From Alphaproteobacteria bacterium (GTDB lineage Bacteria; Pseudomonadota; Alphaproteobacteria; Rhizobiales; Hyphomicrobiaceae), in NCBI GenBank assembly GCA_022600345.1, contig JAHZKP010000138.1, positions 1 through 33,058 of the forward strand: DNA of 33,058 nucleotides, given 5' to 3'. Below, one piece after another: positions 1 through 8,631 of the stretch. A program made the position numbers and the translations under genes. The number at the start of each line of letters is the position of its first letter. Within the stretch, counting starts at the first letter, position 1. A model generated the notes under the pieces. It was not told the origin of the DNA. It ran no database searches and worked only from the letters and a program-made list of their open reading frames with translations.

Positions 1-134
1 ATCGATTTGAGTGGCCGGTTTCACCGCTTCGCTCCGCCGCGATGGCGGCTGCGCTCACCTTCGAAACCGGCTAAGGTGAATGACAAATAGTGTCAGGGAT
101 GCTGCCGGTTCAAAGTGTCAGGTATCAGCCCGGT
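1..134 (+). mobile_element. 3' end of an IS481-like insertion sequence (partial)
   Basis: The right terminus of this element carries two tandem copies of a 20-bp motif, at 90-109 and 115-134, with a 25-bp period. Read on the minus strand they start ACCGG and end CCTGACAC. The same two-copy arrangement, inverted, occurs at 32926-32970 in front of a transposase start. The pair therefore looks like the terminal inverted repeats of one IS family. An open frame of 23 codons ending at the TAA at 72-74 may be the last residues of the transposase. The segment at 14-71 is also an imperfect inverted repeat, with GCCGGTTTC at 14-22 and GAAACCGGC at 63-71. Family assignment rests mainly on the right-hand copy. 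Confidence 0.6.
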
Positions 135-155
135 CGTTCAAGCCACCCTGCCCCC

Positions 156-371
156 CTACCCCACCCAGCCGAAGACATCTTCGATGCCGACGCCGAAGAC
201 GCGGGAGATTTTGAAGGCGCTTTCGAGTGATGGCGAGTAGCGGCCCTGCTCGATGGCGATCACGGTCTGGCGGGTGACACCGATTTCCTTGGCGAGCGCT
301 GACTGGCTCATCTGGCCGTGCTCTTCGCGCAATTCGCGGACCCGGTTGGTGATCGGCGGCGGCTTTCCCAT
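156..371 (-). CDS. XRE-family helix-turn-helix transcriptional regulator (71 aa)
   Basis: This is a small cytoplasmic DNA-binding protein made almost entirely of one Cro/C1-type HTH domain. The motif SQSALAKEIGVTRQTVIAIE spans about residues 22-41, followed by the typical SPSLESAFKISRVF helix. There is no sensor domain. It is the second gene of a minus-strand operon, starting 3 nt after the stop of the membrane-protein gene, with an AGGGAT ribosome site inside the end of that gene. In known regulator/membrane-protein pairs of this kind the regulator represses its own operon. Here two 19-bp repeats over the upstream promoter (871-916) are the likely operators. The family call is secure; the target is inferred. 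Confidence 0.85.
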   Translation of the reverse strand: MGKPPPITNRVRELREEHGQMSQSALAKEIGVTRQTVIAIEQGRYSPSLESAFKISRVFGVGIEDVFGWVG

Positions 372-374
372 CGA

Positions 375-794
375 TCAATCCCTGCCGTGCAAATAGACGA
401 GGCCCGAGACGATCTTGACGGCCTCGCCGATGGCGATGATGGCGAGTACTGCGTTGGCCACATCCATCGGCTGCATCGGTGTGAACGCGAACCACATCAG
501 GGCGATGAGACAAACCATCACCGCCCAGCCGCCGTTGCGTTCGGCGCGCGTTTCGATCCACCACTCGCGCTCGTCGGGCATGACCTCGTCATCCCCGTGA
601 CGGGCGGCAATGATCGACGAGGTGATTGCTGACAGCGCTATGAAACCGACAAAGATCAGGCCGATGCGCAGGAAGAATCCTTCGCGGGTCTCAGGCGCCT
701 CGCCGAGGTATCCAAAGACCGTTGCGAAGTGCCAAAGGATGGGCACAAACATCAGCGTTGAAAGGCCGATGACGAATTTCATGTGGCGGGACAC
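375..794 (-). CDS. Four-helix membrane protein co-transcribed with the XRE regulator
   Basis: This is a predicted inner-membrane protein of 139 residues with two hydrophobic helix pairs. The first pair is near residues 5-60 (FVIGLSTLMFVPILW and IGLIFVGFIALSAITSSII). The second follows a charged loop rich in D, E, R and W (DDEVMPDEREWWIETRAERN). I chose the GTG at 794 because AAGGAG (plus positions 802-807) lies 7 nt upstream. The frame stays open to a GTG at 830, and an ATG at 782 is also possible. It resembles the small DUF2178-like membrane proteins often paired with XRE regulators, but I cannot assign a precise family or function. A role as signal sensor or membrane partner of the regulator is inferred from the operon. 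Confidence 0.7.
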   Translation of the reverse strand: MSRHMKFVIGLSTLMFVPILWHFATVFGYLGEAPETREGFFLRIGLIFVGFIALSAITSSIIAARHGDDEVMPDEREWWIETRAERNGGWAVMVCLIALMWFAFTPMQPMDVANAVLAIIAIGEAVKIVSGLVYLHGRD

Positions 795-870
795 GGACGC
801 ACTCCTTGACGTGAAAGACATCTGTTTCACCGGGAAGAGATCTCATTGCCGATGGTCGCGGCAAGCTCGA

Positions 871-916
871 TGTCAAAAATATCTTACACGCCGCGGGAGT
901 CAAATATTTTTTACAC
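871..916 (-). promoter_or_regulatory. Promoter with two tandem operator-like repeats for the XRE operon
   Basis: Two 19-bp sequences, TGTCAAAAATATCTTACAC at 871-889 and AGTCAAATATTTTTTACAC at 898-916, match at 15 of 19 positions and have a 27-bp period. On the minus strand a TTGACT -35 box (898-903) falls in one copy. A TATTTT -10 box (876-881) falls in the other, with a 16-nt spacer, about 80 nt upstream of the start at 794. Repeats overlapping both promoter boxes are what a repressor site would look like. The XRE protein of the same operon is the obvious candidate ligand; this link is inferred. Confidence 0.6.
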
Positions 917-1117
917 TCCTTTGCGCGAACCGATGGTGGCATGGCCTTTCAGGGGCAAAGCTAGCAACAGAGCCTTGCCTGAAATCGCATCGGCGATAAT
1001 AAGGTGACCCCGTCGGTGGCCTTCTCGCCGACCAAAGTGGGCCTCGTGTGTGTCCACGTCATCTTCGGCCGCGTCGCGGGGGTGGGCCAGCGGAGCGGCG
1101 CGAATTGAGGAGCCTGG

Positions 1118-2866
1118 ATGCACCAGCATAGCGAAGTCCTGCAGGATATCGTCGTCTTCCTTGCGGTCGCTGGTATTGTCGTACCGGTCATGAAGCGTCT
1201 GGCGATCAGCCCCATCCTTGGGTTCATCGTTATTGGCATGCTGATCGGCCCGCACGGACTGGCCCAGTTCGCGCAATCGCAGCCCTGGCTCGCCTACGTT
1301 ACGATCTCCGATGGCCGGGGCATTGCGACATTCGCCGAACTGGGCGTGGTTTTCCTGCTGTTCATGATCGGGCTTGAGTTGTCGTTCGAGCGGCTCAACA
1401 GCATGGGCGGGTTGGTGTTCGGGCTGGGCGGTGCACAAGTCGTCATCTCGGCTGTGGTCATCGGCCTGATCGCCTATTCGTTTGGCAACAGCGCGGAGGC
1501 TTCTGTCCTGATGGGCGCCTGCCTGGCGTTATCGTCAACAGCCGTCGTCATGCAGTTGTTGATCGAGAAAAAGCGGCTGGCAACTCCGGTCGGCCGGGCA
1601 AGCTTTTCAATCCTGCTGTTCCAGGATCTGGCCGTCGTTCCAATCCTGTTTCTCACCACTTTGTTTGGGACGGGTAACGGCGACGGCGGCATCTTGTTAG
1701 GGCTTGCGACGGCTTTGGCTGAGGCCGCCTTGGTGATTGCGCTGATCGTCTTGATCGGACGCATTATCATCCGGCCGCTGTTCCATTCCGTCGGGGCGGC
1801 CAAGAGCCGGGAGCTGTTCATGGCGGTGGTGCTGTTGGCGATCATTGGTACGGCGACGCTGACAGAACGCGCCGGCCTTTCGCTGGCGCTCGGCGCCTTC
1901 CTTGCCGGACTATTGCTCGCGGAGACTGAATATCGCCATCAGATCGAAGTCGACGTCGAGCCGTTCAAGGGGTTGCTGCTGGGGCTGTTTTTCCTCGCCA
2001 TCGGCATGAGCCTCGATCCTGTAAGTGTCAGTGACAATCTGTTGTGGGTGGCCGCCTCGGTCATTGGCCTTTATGCGCTGAAGGCTGCGATCATTTATGC
2101 GCTGGCGCGCCTGGCGGGCCTGCCCAGCGAGGTCGCCGCTGAAGCATCGTTGTTGTTGGGCCAAGGTGGAGAATTCGCGTTTGTGGTGCTGACGCTGGCG
2201 CTGTCGCTGGGCGTCGTCGAAGAACCCGTCGTACAGTTCATGCTGGTGGTCACGACCTTGTCGATGCTTGCCACGCCGCCGATGGCCAGAGCCGCACGCC
2301 TGCTGGGGGCCTACCTGACCCCGGCGGTGGCAGAAGGATCAACCGATGCCCTGAAGCCGCCTGATAACCCTCCGGGCATTTTGAAAAACCATGTCATTAT
2401 CGCAGGCTATGGCCGCGTCGGTCAGCTCTTGGGGAACCTGCTCGACAATCAATGCATTCCCCACGTCGCCATCGATCTTGATGTCGAAACGGTTTCGCAT
2501 TCCCGCATTGAAGACCGGGCGGTCTATTTCGGGGATGCCAGTGATCCGCACATCCTGGAAAAACTGAATGTCGAAGAGGCTGCCGCCCTCGTCGTGACGA
2601 TGGACAACCATGAGGCAACCGAAGACATCGTCGCCGCTGCATCCAAGCGCTGGCCGGGCACGGCCATCGTGGCGCGGGCGCGGGATCGAAGGCATGCGCT
2701 GCGGCTTCTGGAAAAAGGGGCAACGTCGGTCGTCCCTGAAACGGTTGAAGCGAGTCTTGACCTTGCCGAGGTCGTCTTTGCTGAGACAGGCATCGGCATC
2801 GAGACGGCCCGGCAGATTATCGCCGACCGCCGGCAAATTGAGCGCGCCGCCTTGACGGGCCGTTGA
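1118..2866 (+). CDS. CPA2-family K+/H+ antiporter, KefB/KefC type
   Basis: This is an inner-membrane monovalent cation:proton antiporter of 582 residues. Residues 1-400 are a Na+/H+ exchanger-type membrane domain of about 12-13 helices, with the family's typical LSSTAVVMQLL and LLFQDLAVVP segments. A RCK/TrkA-N nucleotide-binding domain begins near residue 425 with the Rossmann motif GYGRVGQ and continues to about residue 550. Such proteins usually exchange potassium for protons under control of NAD(H) or glutathione adducts bound to the RCK domain. The length is normal for the family. The start has a GAGGAG ribosome site 5 nt upstream. No KefF/KefG-like ancillary flavoprotein is adjacent, so ligand gating is unknown and a specific kef name is not justified. 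Confidence 0.9.
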   Translation: MHQHSEVLQDIVVFLAVAGIVVPVMKRLAISPILGFIVIGMLIGPHGLAQFAQSQPWLAYVTISDGRGIATFAELGVVFLLFMIGLELSFERLNSMGGLVFGLGGAQVVISAVVIGLIAYSFGNSAEASVLMGACLALSSTAVVMQLLIEKKRLATPVGRASFSILLFQDLAVVPILFLTTLFGTGNGDGGILLGLATALAEAALVIALIVLIGRIIIRPLFHSVGAAKSRELFMAVVLLAIIGTATLTERAGLSLALGAFLAGLLLAETEYRHQIEVDVEPFKGLLLGLFFLAIGMSLDPVSVSDNLLWVAASVIGLYALKAAIIYALARLAGLPSEVAAEASLLLGQGGEFAFVVLTLALSLGVVEEPVVQFMLVVTTLSMLATPPMARAARLLGAYLTPAVAEGSTDALKPPDNPPGILKNHVIIAGYGRVGQLLGNLLDNQCIPHVAIDLDVETVSHSRIEDRAVYFGDASDPHILEKLNVEEAAALVVTMDNHEATEDIVAAASKRWPGTAIVARARDRRHALRLLEKGATSVVPETVEASLDLAEVVFAETGIGIETARQIIADRRQIERAALTGR

Positions 2867-3026
2867 GGACCCATTGAACCGTGTGTTGTGTATGACATTT
2901 GCAGGGCCGCGGCGAGCATGCAGCCGACAATGCTCCGAGATTGTGTTTCAACGTCAACGGGTTTGCCGTCGCAGGCCAACTCCAATAATTAGATGCTCAG
3001 TCGGAACAAGATAAGGAAGTCACGTC

Positions 3027-3425
3027 ATGCAGGAACTCATTAGCCGCGTCGTCCAAAACGTTGGGATTGACGAAGCCACAGCAAAGCCAGCGATCGGCAT
3101 CGTCATGCAAGCTCTAAAATCGGTACTGCCAGAAGGGTTGGCTTCGAGTTTGATGGCGGCAATGCCTGGCGCAGAAAGCCTGATGGGCGAAGCACAAGAG
3201 GCCGGCGGTGGCGGTCTGGGTGGAATGCTCGGCGGTGCTATGTCGTCGCTTGGCGGAGGCAGTGCTGGTGCTGCAATGCAGGCGTTGAGCCAGTTGCAGG
3301 GCCTAGGTCTTGGCACAGATCAGGCGAAAAGTGTCACGCAGCAGGTCGTTGGCTTTGCCAAAGAACAAGCTCCGCCCGACGTTGGCGCGGCACTCGACGA
3401 AAAACTCGGCAGCTTGTTGGGCTAA
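3027..3425 (+). CDS. Small glycine-rich protein, DUF2267-like
   Basis: This 132-residue protein has two short helical segments around a glycine-rich centre. Residues 1-45 (MQELISRVVQNVGIDEATAK) resemble the N-terminal helix pair of DUF2267-type proteins. Residues 60-80 are a Gly/Ser/Met-rich linker. The C-terminal 50 residues form a second helical unit ending in DEKLGSLLG. There is no signal peptide or membrane helix. An AAGGAA ribosome site lies 8 nt before the ATG. It follows the antiporter on the same strand after a 160-nt gap, so it may have its own promoter. The function is unknown, and the family label is tentative. Confidence 0.65.
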   Translation: MQELISRVVQNVGIDEATAKPAIGIVMQALKSVLPEGLASSLMAAMPGAESLMGEAQEAGGGGLGGMLGGAMSSLGGGSAGAAMQALSQLQGLGLGTDQAKSVTQQVVGFAKEQAPPDVGAALDEKLGSLLG

Positions 3426-3937
3426 GTGGTTCTGTAAGAGGCCTTGGAGTAGGAGCCGGTTCTTGTAGCATCAAGGAGCCCTGGTCGAGGACTCCCCGTC
3501 TCCCTGCGAGCGGGGTGAGGGTCGCGGCGGAGCCGCGCTTCCAGCAGAAGGTGAGTGGCGGAGCCGCGCTTCCAGCGCGAGGTGAGGGGCGGAGAAGACC
3601 AGTCAAAGCCAGCACTTGCGGCTGCCCCTCATCCTCTCCTTCTCCCCGTATCCAACACGAATTCAGGAAGTGTTGGCCGGATGAAGTACGGGGAGAAGGA
3701 AGCGATTGGTGCTCGGTTGCTGGCAGAGGTGACGGATTGAGAAATCGCCAGGGGCTGCGCCCGTCTTTATAAAGCGGGCCTGCGGCGCTTGCTCCCTGGG
3801 TCCCCGACGCCCGCTCTTTTTTGCGCCTTCGGATGCCCACCGCTGCGCGGCAACCGGCGCCGTACGATTCTCCGCATCGCTTCAGTTGCCCACCTGCAAC
3901 CGCGTGGTTCACGGGGTTGAGGATGACGAAGGGGAGG
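3426..3937. repeat. Gene-free spacer with direct repeats and a large nested hairpin
   Basis: No convincing gene is present in these 512 bp. A 20-bp unit GGCGGAGCCGCGCTTCCAGC occurs at 3526-3545 and again at 3557-3576, with a 31-bp period. A perfect 13-bp stem, CCTTCTCCCCGTA at 3638-3650 pairing with TACGGGGAGAAGG at 3687-3699, encloses a second perfect 7-bp stem, CCAACAC at 3652-3658 with GTGTTGG at 3670-3676. This looks like dispersed intergenic repeat elements of the palindromic kind known from rhizobial genomes. Open frames here (for example 3555-3740) follow the repeats and have no recognisable protein character. Confidence 0.6.
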
Positions 3938-5089
3938 CTAGCCCCGACATTGGTCAGAGCTTACGATGTATCGCTTGAGAACGTCTGAATTTCGGTAGCG
4001 GACAATCCAAACCTCCGATAATTTCACCTGCCTCCAATAGCTTCCCCACTCGGACTTGCAATACTCACCGATTCGACCCCGAATACGTCCTTCGAATTCA
4101 TCACCTTCTTTGTCGCTCGCAAAATGGTTTGGATCAAGGAGAAAATAGAGTACGACTGTTTTCTTTTCCCGCTCAACTTTTTCGAGAGTGACACCATTAT
4201 TCTCAACGCCAATTTCTTTTCGCCACAATTGAACAAGATAAGAAGCCTGCGATTCCCCACTCTTAACAAGCGCATCTTCAATTGATTGATGTCCGCAATT
4301 TGATGTGACATGCAGATATTGACCATACTCAACAGTCGAATAGAGAATTAAAACTCCAGTCCCCAATGCAACGGCAGCGGCAGCAAGCGCGGGAACCCAA
4401 CTTCGGCGCAGCTCTACCGCTATAATTAGCCTGAAAACGGCAGTTACCGCCAGCAGGTAGGCTGCTGGAATCAAATACGAGAGTTCACCCACAGGAAAGA
4501 TAAGTCCTTCAAATGGACCGCCCATTCCAGCGTACAAGAGACTGTACAGGTAATTATCAGCGCGCAAACATTGAAAGTAGATGTTCATGGCGACATCTGA
4601 CCACACTTCGTGGTCGGCCCATGCCCCAACACTCAGTTTGGGCAAGGGTGCAAGGCCGTAATAGCTTACCAACCAAATGCCAAATGAAGCGCCAAACAAA
4701 ACTACTGCGCCGATCAAAGTGCTAGCGGTAAAGGAATATATTGTTAGTGCCGAAGTCCATGCAAATGGAGCCAATCGGAGCATGCTGGTTGTCGCCCCAG
4801 TGATCAGGCTAACGGCGAAAATCAGAATAAGATTGAAAGCCCAAAAATAAAACTCTTCTGGGCCGCTTACCCCTAGCAGCCAAAATGCAGTTGCATACAA
4901 AAAAATGGACAGGGACAGCGCTGCAACTGCAAAACCGACGGATTGATTTATTTGTTCAGCAGGGGCTATACTCCGCAATCGTTTTGCAATCTTTTTCGGA
5001 TCTAAAAATACACCAACAGCTTTGTCGGCGAGGTGCACGATCGGCAGGAAAAGCAGACGATCAAGTAAGGCTAACAAGGCACCCCCCAA
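3938..5089 (-). CDS. Orphan polytopic membrane protein with a C-terminal soluble domain
   Basis: I do not recognise this 383-residue protein. Residues 1-260 hold about six hydrophobic segments, for example SVGFAVAALSLSIFLYATAFW, ILIFAVSLITGATTSM, IGAVVLFGASFGIWLV and AAAAVALGTGVLILY. The last 110 residues are soluble and charged, with YCKSEWGSYWRQVKLSEVW near the end. No ATG lies near the N-terminus. TTG at 5089 gives the longest frame, and TTG at 5077, four nt after a GGGGGG run, is equally possible. Base composition is visibly lower in GC than in both neighbours, and codon use includes many A/T-ending codons, which suggests recent acquisition. It stands alone between a repeat-rich spacer and a divergent glycosyltransferase gene. 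Confidence 0.65.
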   Translation of the reverse strand: MGGALLALLDRLLFLPIVHLADKAVGVFLDPKKIAKRLRSIAPAEQINQSVGFAVAALSLSIFLYATAFWLLGVSGPEEFYFWAFNLILIFAVSLITGATTSMLRLAPFAWTSALTIYSFTASTLIGAVVLFGASFGIWLVSYYGLAPLPKLSVGAWADHEVWSDVAMNIYFQCLRADNYLYSLLYAGMGGPFEGLIFPVGELSYLIPAAYLLAVTAVFRLIIAVELRRSWVPALAAAAVALGTGVLILYSTVEYGQYLHVTSNCGHQSIEDALVKSGESQASYLVQLWRKEIGVENNGVTLEKVEREKKTVVLYFLLDPNHFASDKEGDEFEGRIRGRIGEYCKSEWGSYWRQVKLSEVWIVRYRNSDVLKRYIVSSDQCRG

Positions 5090-5349
5090 TTATTTTGGGC
5101 AGAATAGAGACGCGGAAAGACCAACTCGAAGTCCCCGAGAATAAAGTCTGAGCAAATTGCTTCCCAGGCTAAGAAGCTCCGTAAACTTAATCAAGTTGGA
5201 TTCGACTTGGGTGCTAGATTATTATGTCGTAGCCGCTGAAGCACCACTTTCATGCCCAGGTCTGGGTCGGGTCTCCAACTAGCCTCACCCGCCAATCTGC
5301 GCCATAAGCTCCACTCACTCCAACCGATGAGCGGAAACGGCCCTCTCCC

Positions 5350-6513
5350 ATGACCTCGACTGCACCACAACCCCGCCTCAAGAAAATCCTGATGCTGATC
5401 ACGGAGGACTGGTTTGCGTTGTCGCATTTCCAGCCGCTGATCACGACGCTGAAGGAGGTGGCCGACGAGGTGGTGGTGGGGACGCGCTCGTCGGGGCGAA
5501 CGGATGAGATTGAAGCCCTCGGCGCGCTGGTGCGCGAGTTCGATTTCCGCCGCTCCTCGCTCAACCCGTTCGAGCAGGCAAAGACCGTGCGCAGGCTTTC
5601 GAACCTGATTGCCGAGGAAGCGCCTGATGCCATCCATGTCGTAGCCATGCAGCCGATGGTTCTGACGGCATTGGCAACGCTTATCGCGCCGCGCACCAAA
5701 GTTGTCATGCACCTCACCGGCCTTGGGTTTCTGGGCATCTCACGGGGGCGGGCTGCGCGTATCATCAGGCCTGCTGCGATGAGTGCCCTTGGCGGCGTCT
5801 TGAAGCGGGACGATACCTGGCTGATTGCCGAGAACCCCGACGATCACGGCTACCTGGCAGAAGGCGGCGTCAATGTTGGCGACAGATTGACGATTCTTCC
5901 TGGGGCTGGGATCGATGCGGAGCAATTTCCGCCCTGCCCGGTTCGCGAAAACGGTCCGGTTACGGCTGCCTTCGTTGGCCGGATGATCCGCTCGAAGGGC
6001 GTCGAGGTTTTGACTGAAGCCGGCAGGCTGTTAAAGGCGCTCGATATCGATGTCGGCATCTCGCTTTACGGCAAGGCGGATGTCGACAACCCGGAGGCGA
6101 TCAGCGAAGCACGCTTGCACGAGTGGCAAGACGAGGGGCTGGCGACGTGGCACGGGCATGTTGCAGACATCGCGCAAGTCTGGCAGGGGGGAGATATCTG
6201 CGTGCTGCCATCAACCTCGCGAGAAGGCATGCCACGTGCCGTTTTGGAGGCTGCTGCTTCGGCGCGACCGCTTATCGTCACCGATGTGCCCGGCTCCAGG
6301 CATTTCGTGCGCGACGGCATCGAGGGGTTCGTGGTGCCGCCAGATGACGCTGCGGCGTTGGCTGAAGCCATCGGCCGGCTGGTAAAGGACACGAGCCTAC
6401 GCGCGCAAATGGGAGAGGCGGCGCGGGCGCGACTTGTTGGCGGCTTCACGATAGATCATGTAAGGCAGGGTATCCGGGAGGCCTATGCCGGTCTGGCTGC
6501 GTCGTCCCGCTGA
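5350..6513 (+). CDS. Glycosyltransferase family 4 protein
   Basis: This is a 387-residue cytoplasmic or membrane-associated glycosyltransferase with a GT-B fold. The N-terminal acceptor half (residues 1-190) begins KKILMLITEDWFALSHF. The C-terminal donor-binding half carries GRMIRSKGVEVLTEA near residue 210 and the EGMPRAVLEA motif near residue 295. That motif includes the E-x7-E pair that binds the nucleotide sugar. The length is typical of GT4 enzymes. It is a single gene rather than part of a polysaccharide cluster, so donor and acceptor cannot be assigned. The ATG lacks a clear ribosome site, but no better in-frame start is seen. A cell-surface glycan is the likely target by family. Confidence 0.88.
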   Translation: MTSTAPQPRLKKILMLITEDWFALSHFQPLITTLKEVADEVVVGTRSSGRTDEIEALGALVREFDFRRSSLNPFEQAKTVRRLSNLIAEEAPDAIHVVAMQPMVLTALATLIAPRTKVVMHLTGLGFLGISRGRAARIIRPAAMSALGGVLKRDDTWLIAENPDDHGYLAEGGVNVGDRLTILPGAGIDAEQFPPCPVRENGPVTAAFVGRMIRSKGVEVLTEAGRLLKALDIDVGISLYGKADVDNPEAISEARLHEWQDEGLATWHGHVADIAQVWQGGDICVLPSTSREGMPRAVLEAAASARPLIVTDVPGSRHFVRDGIEGFVVPPDDAAALAEAIGRLVKDTSLRAQMGEAARARLVGGFTIDHVRQGIREAYAGLAASSR

Positions 6514-6608
6514 GCCTGGGCGACGGTTAAGAATAGACGGCCAGTTCCGGCGGTTCCGGGCAAATCCACCGGTCCAGGCAAAATTCACTTTACGCCAGCA
6601 AGGACATC

Positions 6609-8462
6609 ATGGCGCCTCCATATCTGACGCTGAAAAACATCCACCTGACATTCGGGGGAACGCCGCTTCTGACTGGAGCTGACCTCACCGTCGCGCCGGG
6701 CGAGCGGTTGTGTCTGGTGGGGCGCAACGGTTCGGGCAAGTCGACGCTGTTGAAGATCGCGGCCGGACTGGTGGAACCCGACAACGGCGAGCGCTTCGTG
6801 CACCCGGGCGCGGTGATCCGCTACCTGGCGCAGGAAGCAAACTTCGATGGGCACGAGACAACGCGGTCGTTTGTCGAAGCCGGGCTGAAGCCGACCGATG
6901 ATCGCCATGAAGCGATGATGGCGCTATATGCGTTGGGGCTGACGGGCGAAGAAAGCACGTCGACGCTATCAGGTGGCGAAGCCCGCCGGGCTGCCATTGC
7001 CCAGGCGCTGGCAGCCAAGCCGGACGTCTTATTGCTGGATGAGCCGACCAACCATCTGGATCTGCCGGCCATCGAGTGGATCGAAAAGGAGTTGGCAGGC
7101 GTCAAGGCCGCCCTGGTGTTGATCTCGCACGACCGGCGGTTTCTGGAGAGGCTTTCAAAGGAAACCGTGTGGCTTGATCGCGGCAAGACCCGGCGGCTGG
7201 ACCAGGGATTTGGCGGGTTTGAAGCGTGGCGCGACAAACTGATCGAGGAAGAAGAAGCCGAGTTGCACAAGCTCGACCGCAAAATCGCGCGCGAGCAGCA
7301 ATGGATGCACGGTGGGGTGACGGGCCGGCGCAAGCGCAACGTGCGACGGGTCAAAGAGCTTGCCGCGATGCGCCAGCAGCGCCGCGAACACCGCCACGTT
7401 CAAGGTGACGTCAACCTTGAAGTTTCCGATGGACAGGTTTCGGGCAAGCTGGTGATCGAGGCGCTGGGGATTTCCAAGTCGTTTGGCGGCACTCCGATTG
7501 TGAGCGATCTTTCGCTGAGGGTTCTGCGCGGAGACCGGCTTGGCATTGTCGGCCCCAATGGCGCTGGCAAGACGACGCTGATCAGGTTGTTGACCGGTCA
7601 GATGGAGCCTGATGCAGGCACTGTCCGGCTGGGATCGAACCTCGACATCGTTACGCTGGATCAAAAGCGCGAAGATCTCGATCCGGAGATGATGCTTTCG
7701 GATTCGCTGACCGGCGGGCGTGGCGATCAGGTAATCATCAACGGCAAGCCGCGCCACGTCTCAAGTTATATGAAGGACTTCTTGTTCCTGCCTGAGCAGA
7801 TCCGTTCGCAGGTCAAGGTGTTGTCGGGGGGCGAACGCGGCAGGCTGATGCTGGCAAGGGCGCTCTCCAAGCAATCGAATTTCCTGATCCTCGATGAGCC
7901 AACCAACGATCTCGACCTGGAAACGCTCGACTTGCTGCAGGACCTGCTGGCCGACTACGCGGGCACCGTGATCCTGGTCAGCCACGACCGCGACTTCCTC
8001 GACCGGGTCGTGACCAGCGTTCTGGCACCTGATGGCGATGGCGTGTGGAGGGAATACGCTGGCGGCTACTCGGACATGATCGCGCAGCGCAAAGGCGAGG
8101 CGCCAAGGAAGGCTTCTGCCGCTGAGGGGCAGCCGACGGCGGCGGCGGAAAGCAAGCCGGGCAAGGCGGCTTCCAAGGCCAGGCCGACTTCGAAGGCAGG
8201 CGGCACCGGCACGCCGGGGAAGCAGAAACTTTCCTACAAGGAGAAGTTTGCCCTGGAGTCGATCCCCAAGCGCATCGATGAGTTGCAGGCCAGTATCGCG
8301 CGGTTCGAAGCAAAGCTTGCGGAACCGGACGTGTTCACCAAGGACCCGGACGGGTTCGAGGCCGCATCAACCGGGTTGGCGGACGCGCAAGCTGAACTTG
8401 CCGGTCTGGAAGATCAGTGGCTGGAGCTTGAGATGAAGCGCGAAGAGTTCGAGGGGGGCTAG
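6609..8462 (+). CDS. uup: ABC-F family ATPase Uup
   Basis: This is a 617-residue soluble twin-ATPase ABC-F protein. The first ABC domain has Walker A GRNGSGKST near residue 38, signature LSGGEARR and Walker B LLLDEPTNHLD. The second has GPNGAGKTT near residue 315, LSGGERGR and LILDEPTNDLD. An Ala/Lys-rich linker follows, and then a C-terminal coiled coil starting at KLSYKEKFALESIPKRI, which is the Uup hallmark. Proteins of this family act on ribosomes or replication intermediates rather than as transporters, consistent with the lack of membrane segments. AAGGA lies 5 nt before the ATG. It may be co-transcribed with the glycosyltransferase 95 nt upstream, but the functions are not obviously linked. 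Confidence 0.93.
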   Translation: MAPPYLTLKNIHLTFGGTPLLTGADLTVAPGERLCLVGRNGSGKSTLLKIAAGLVEPDNGERFVHPGAVIRYLAQEANFDGHETTRSFVEAGLKPTDDRHEAMMALYALGLTGEESTSTLSGGEARRAAIAQALAAKPDVLLLDEPTNHLDLPAIEWIEKELAGVKAALVLISHDRRFLERLSKETVWLDRGKTRRLDQGFGGFEAWRDKLIEEEEAELHKLDRKIAREQQWMHGGVTGRRKRNVRRVKELAAMRQQRREHRHVQGDVNLEVSDGQVSGKLVIEALGISKSFGGTPIVSDLSLRVLRGDRLGIVGPNGAGKTTLIRLLTGQMEPDAGTVRLGSNLDIVTLDQKREDLDPEMMLSDSLTGGRGDQVIINGKPRHVSSYMKDFLFLPEQIRSQVKVLSGGERGRLMLARALSKQSNFLILDEPTNDLDLETLDLLQDLLADYAGTVILVSHDRDFLDRVVTSVLAPDGDGVWREYAGGYSDMIAQRKGEAPRKASAAEGQPTAAAESKPGKAASKARPTSKAGGTGTPGKQKLSYKEKFALESIPKRIDELQASIARFEAKLAEPDVFTKDPDGFEAASTGLADAQAELAGLEDQWLELEMKREEFEGG

Positions 8463-8631
8463 AGGAGTCTTTTCTCCGCCTTCGTTCGTCAACACTGCGC
8501 GCCGCTCCTTCTATCCAATCGCCTGTGAAATCTGCGTTCCCGGACGCAGTTGCGCCGGCAGGCGCGACGGCGAGCCGGGATCTTGCTGGGCTGATGCAGT
8601 GGGCTGGAATAGCCGAGAAGGGGCGAGGCCG

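Noticed and set aside
3515-3772. Open frames in the repeat-rich spacer
   Set aside because: Overlapping frames on both strands follow the repeats and show no protein family.
5191-5765. Minus-strand frames antisense to the start of the glycosyltransferase gene
   Set aside because: They are mirror frames of a high-GC coding region, with no domain content.
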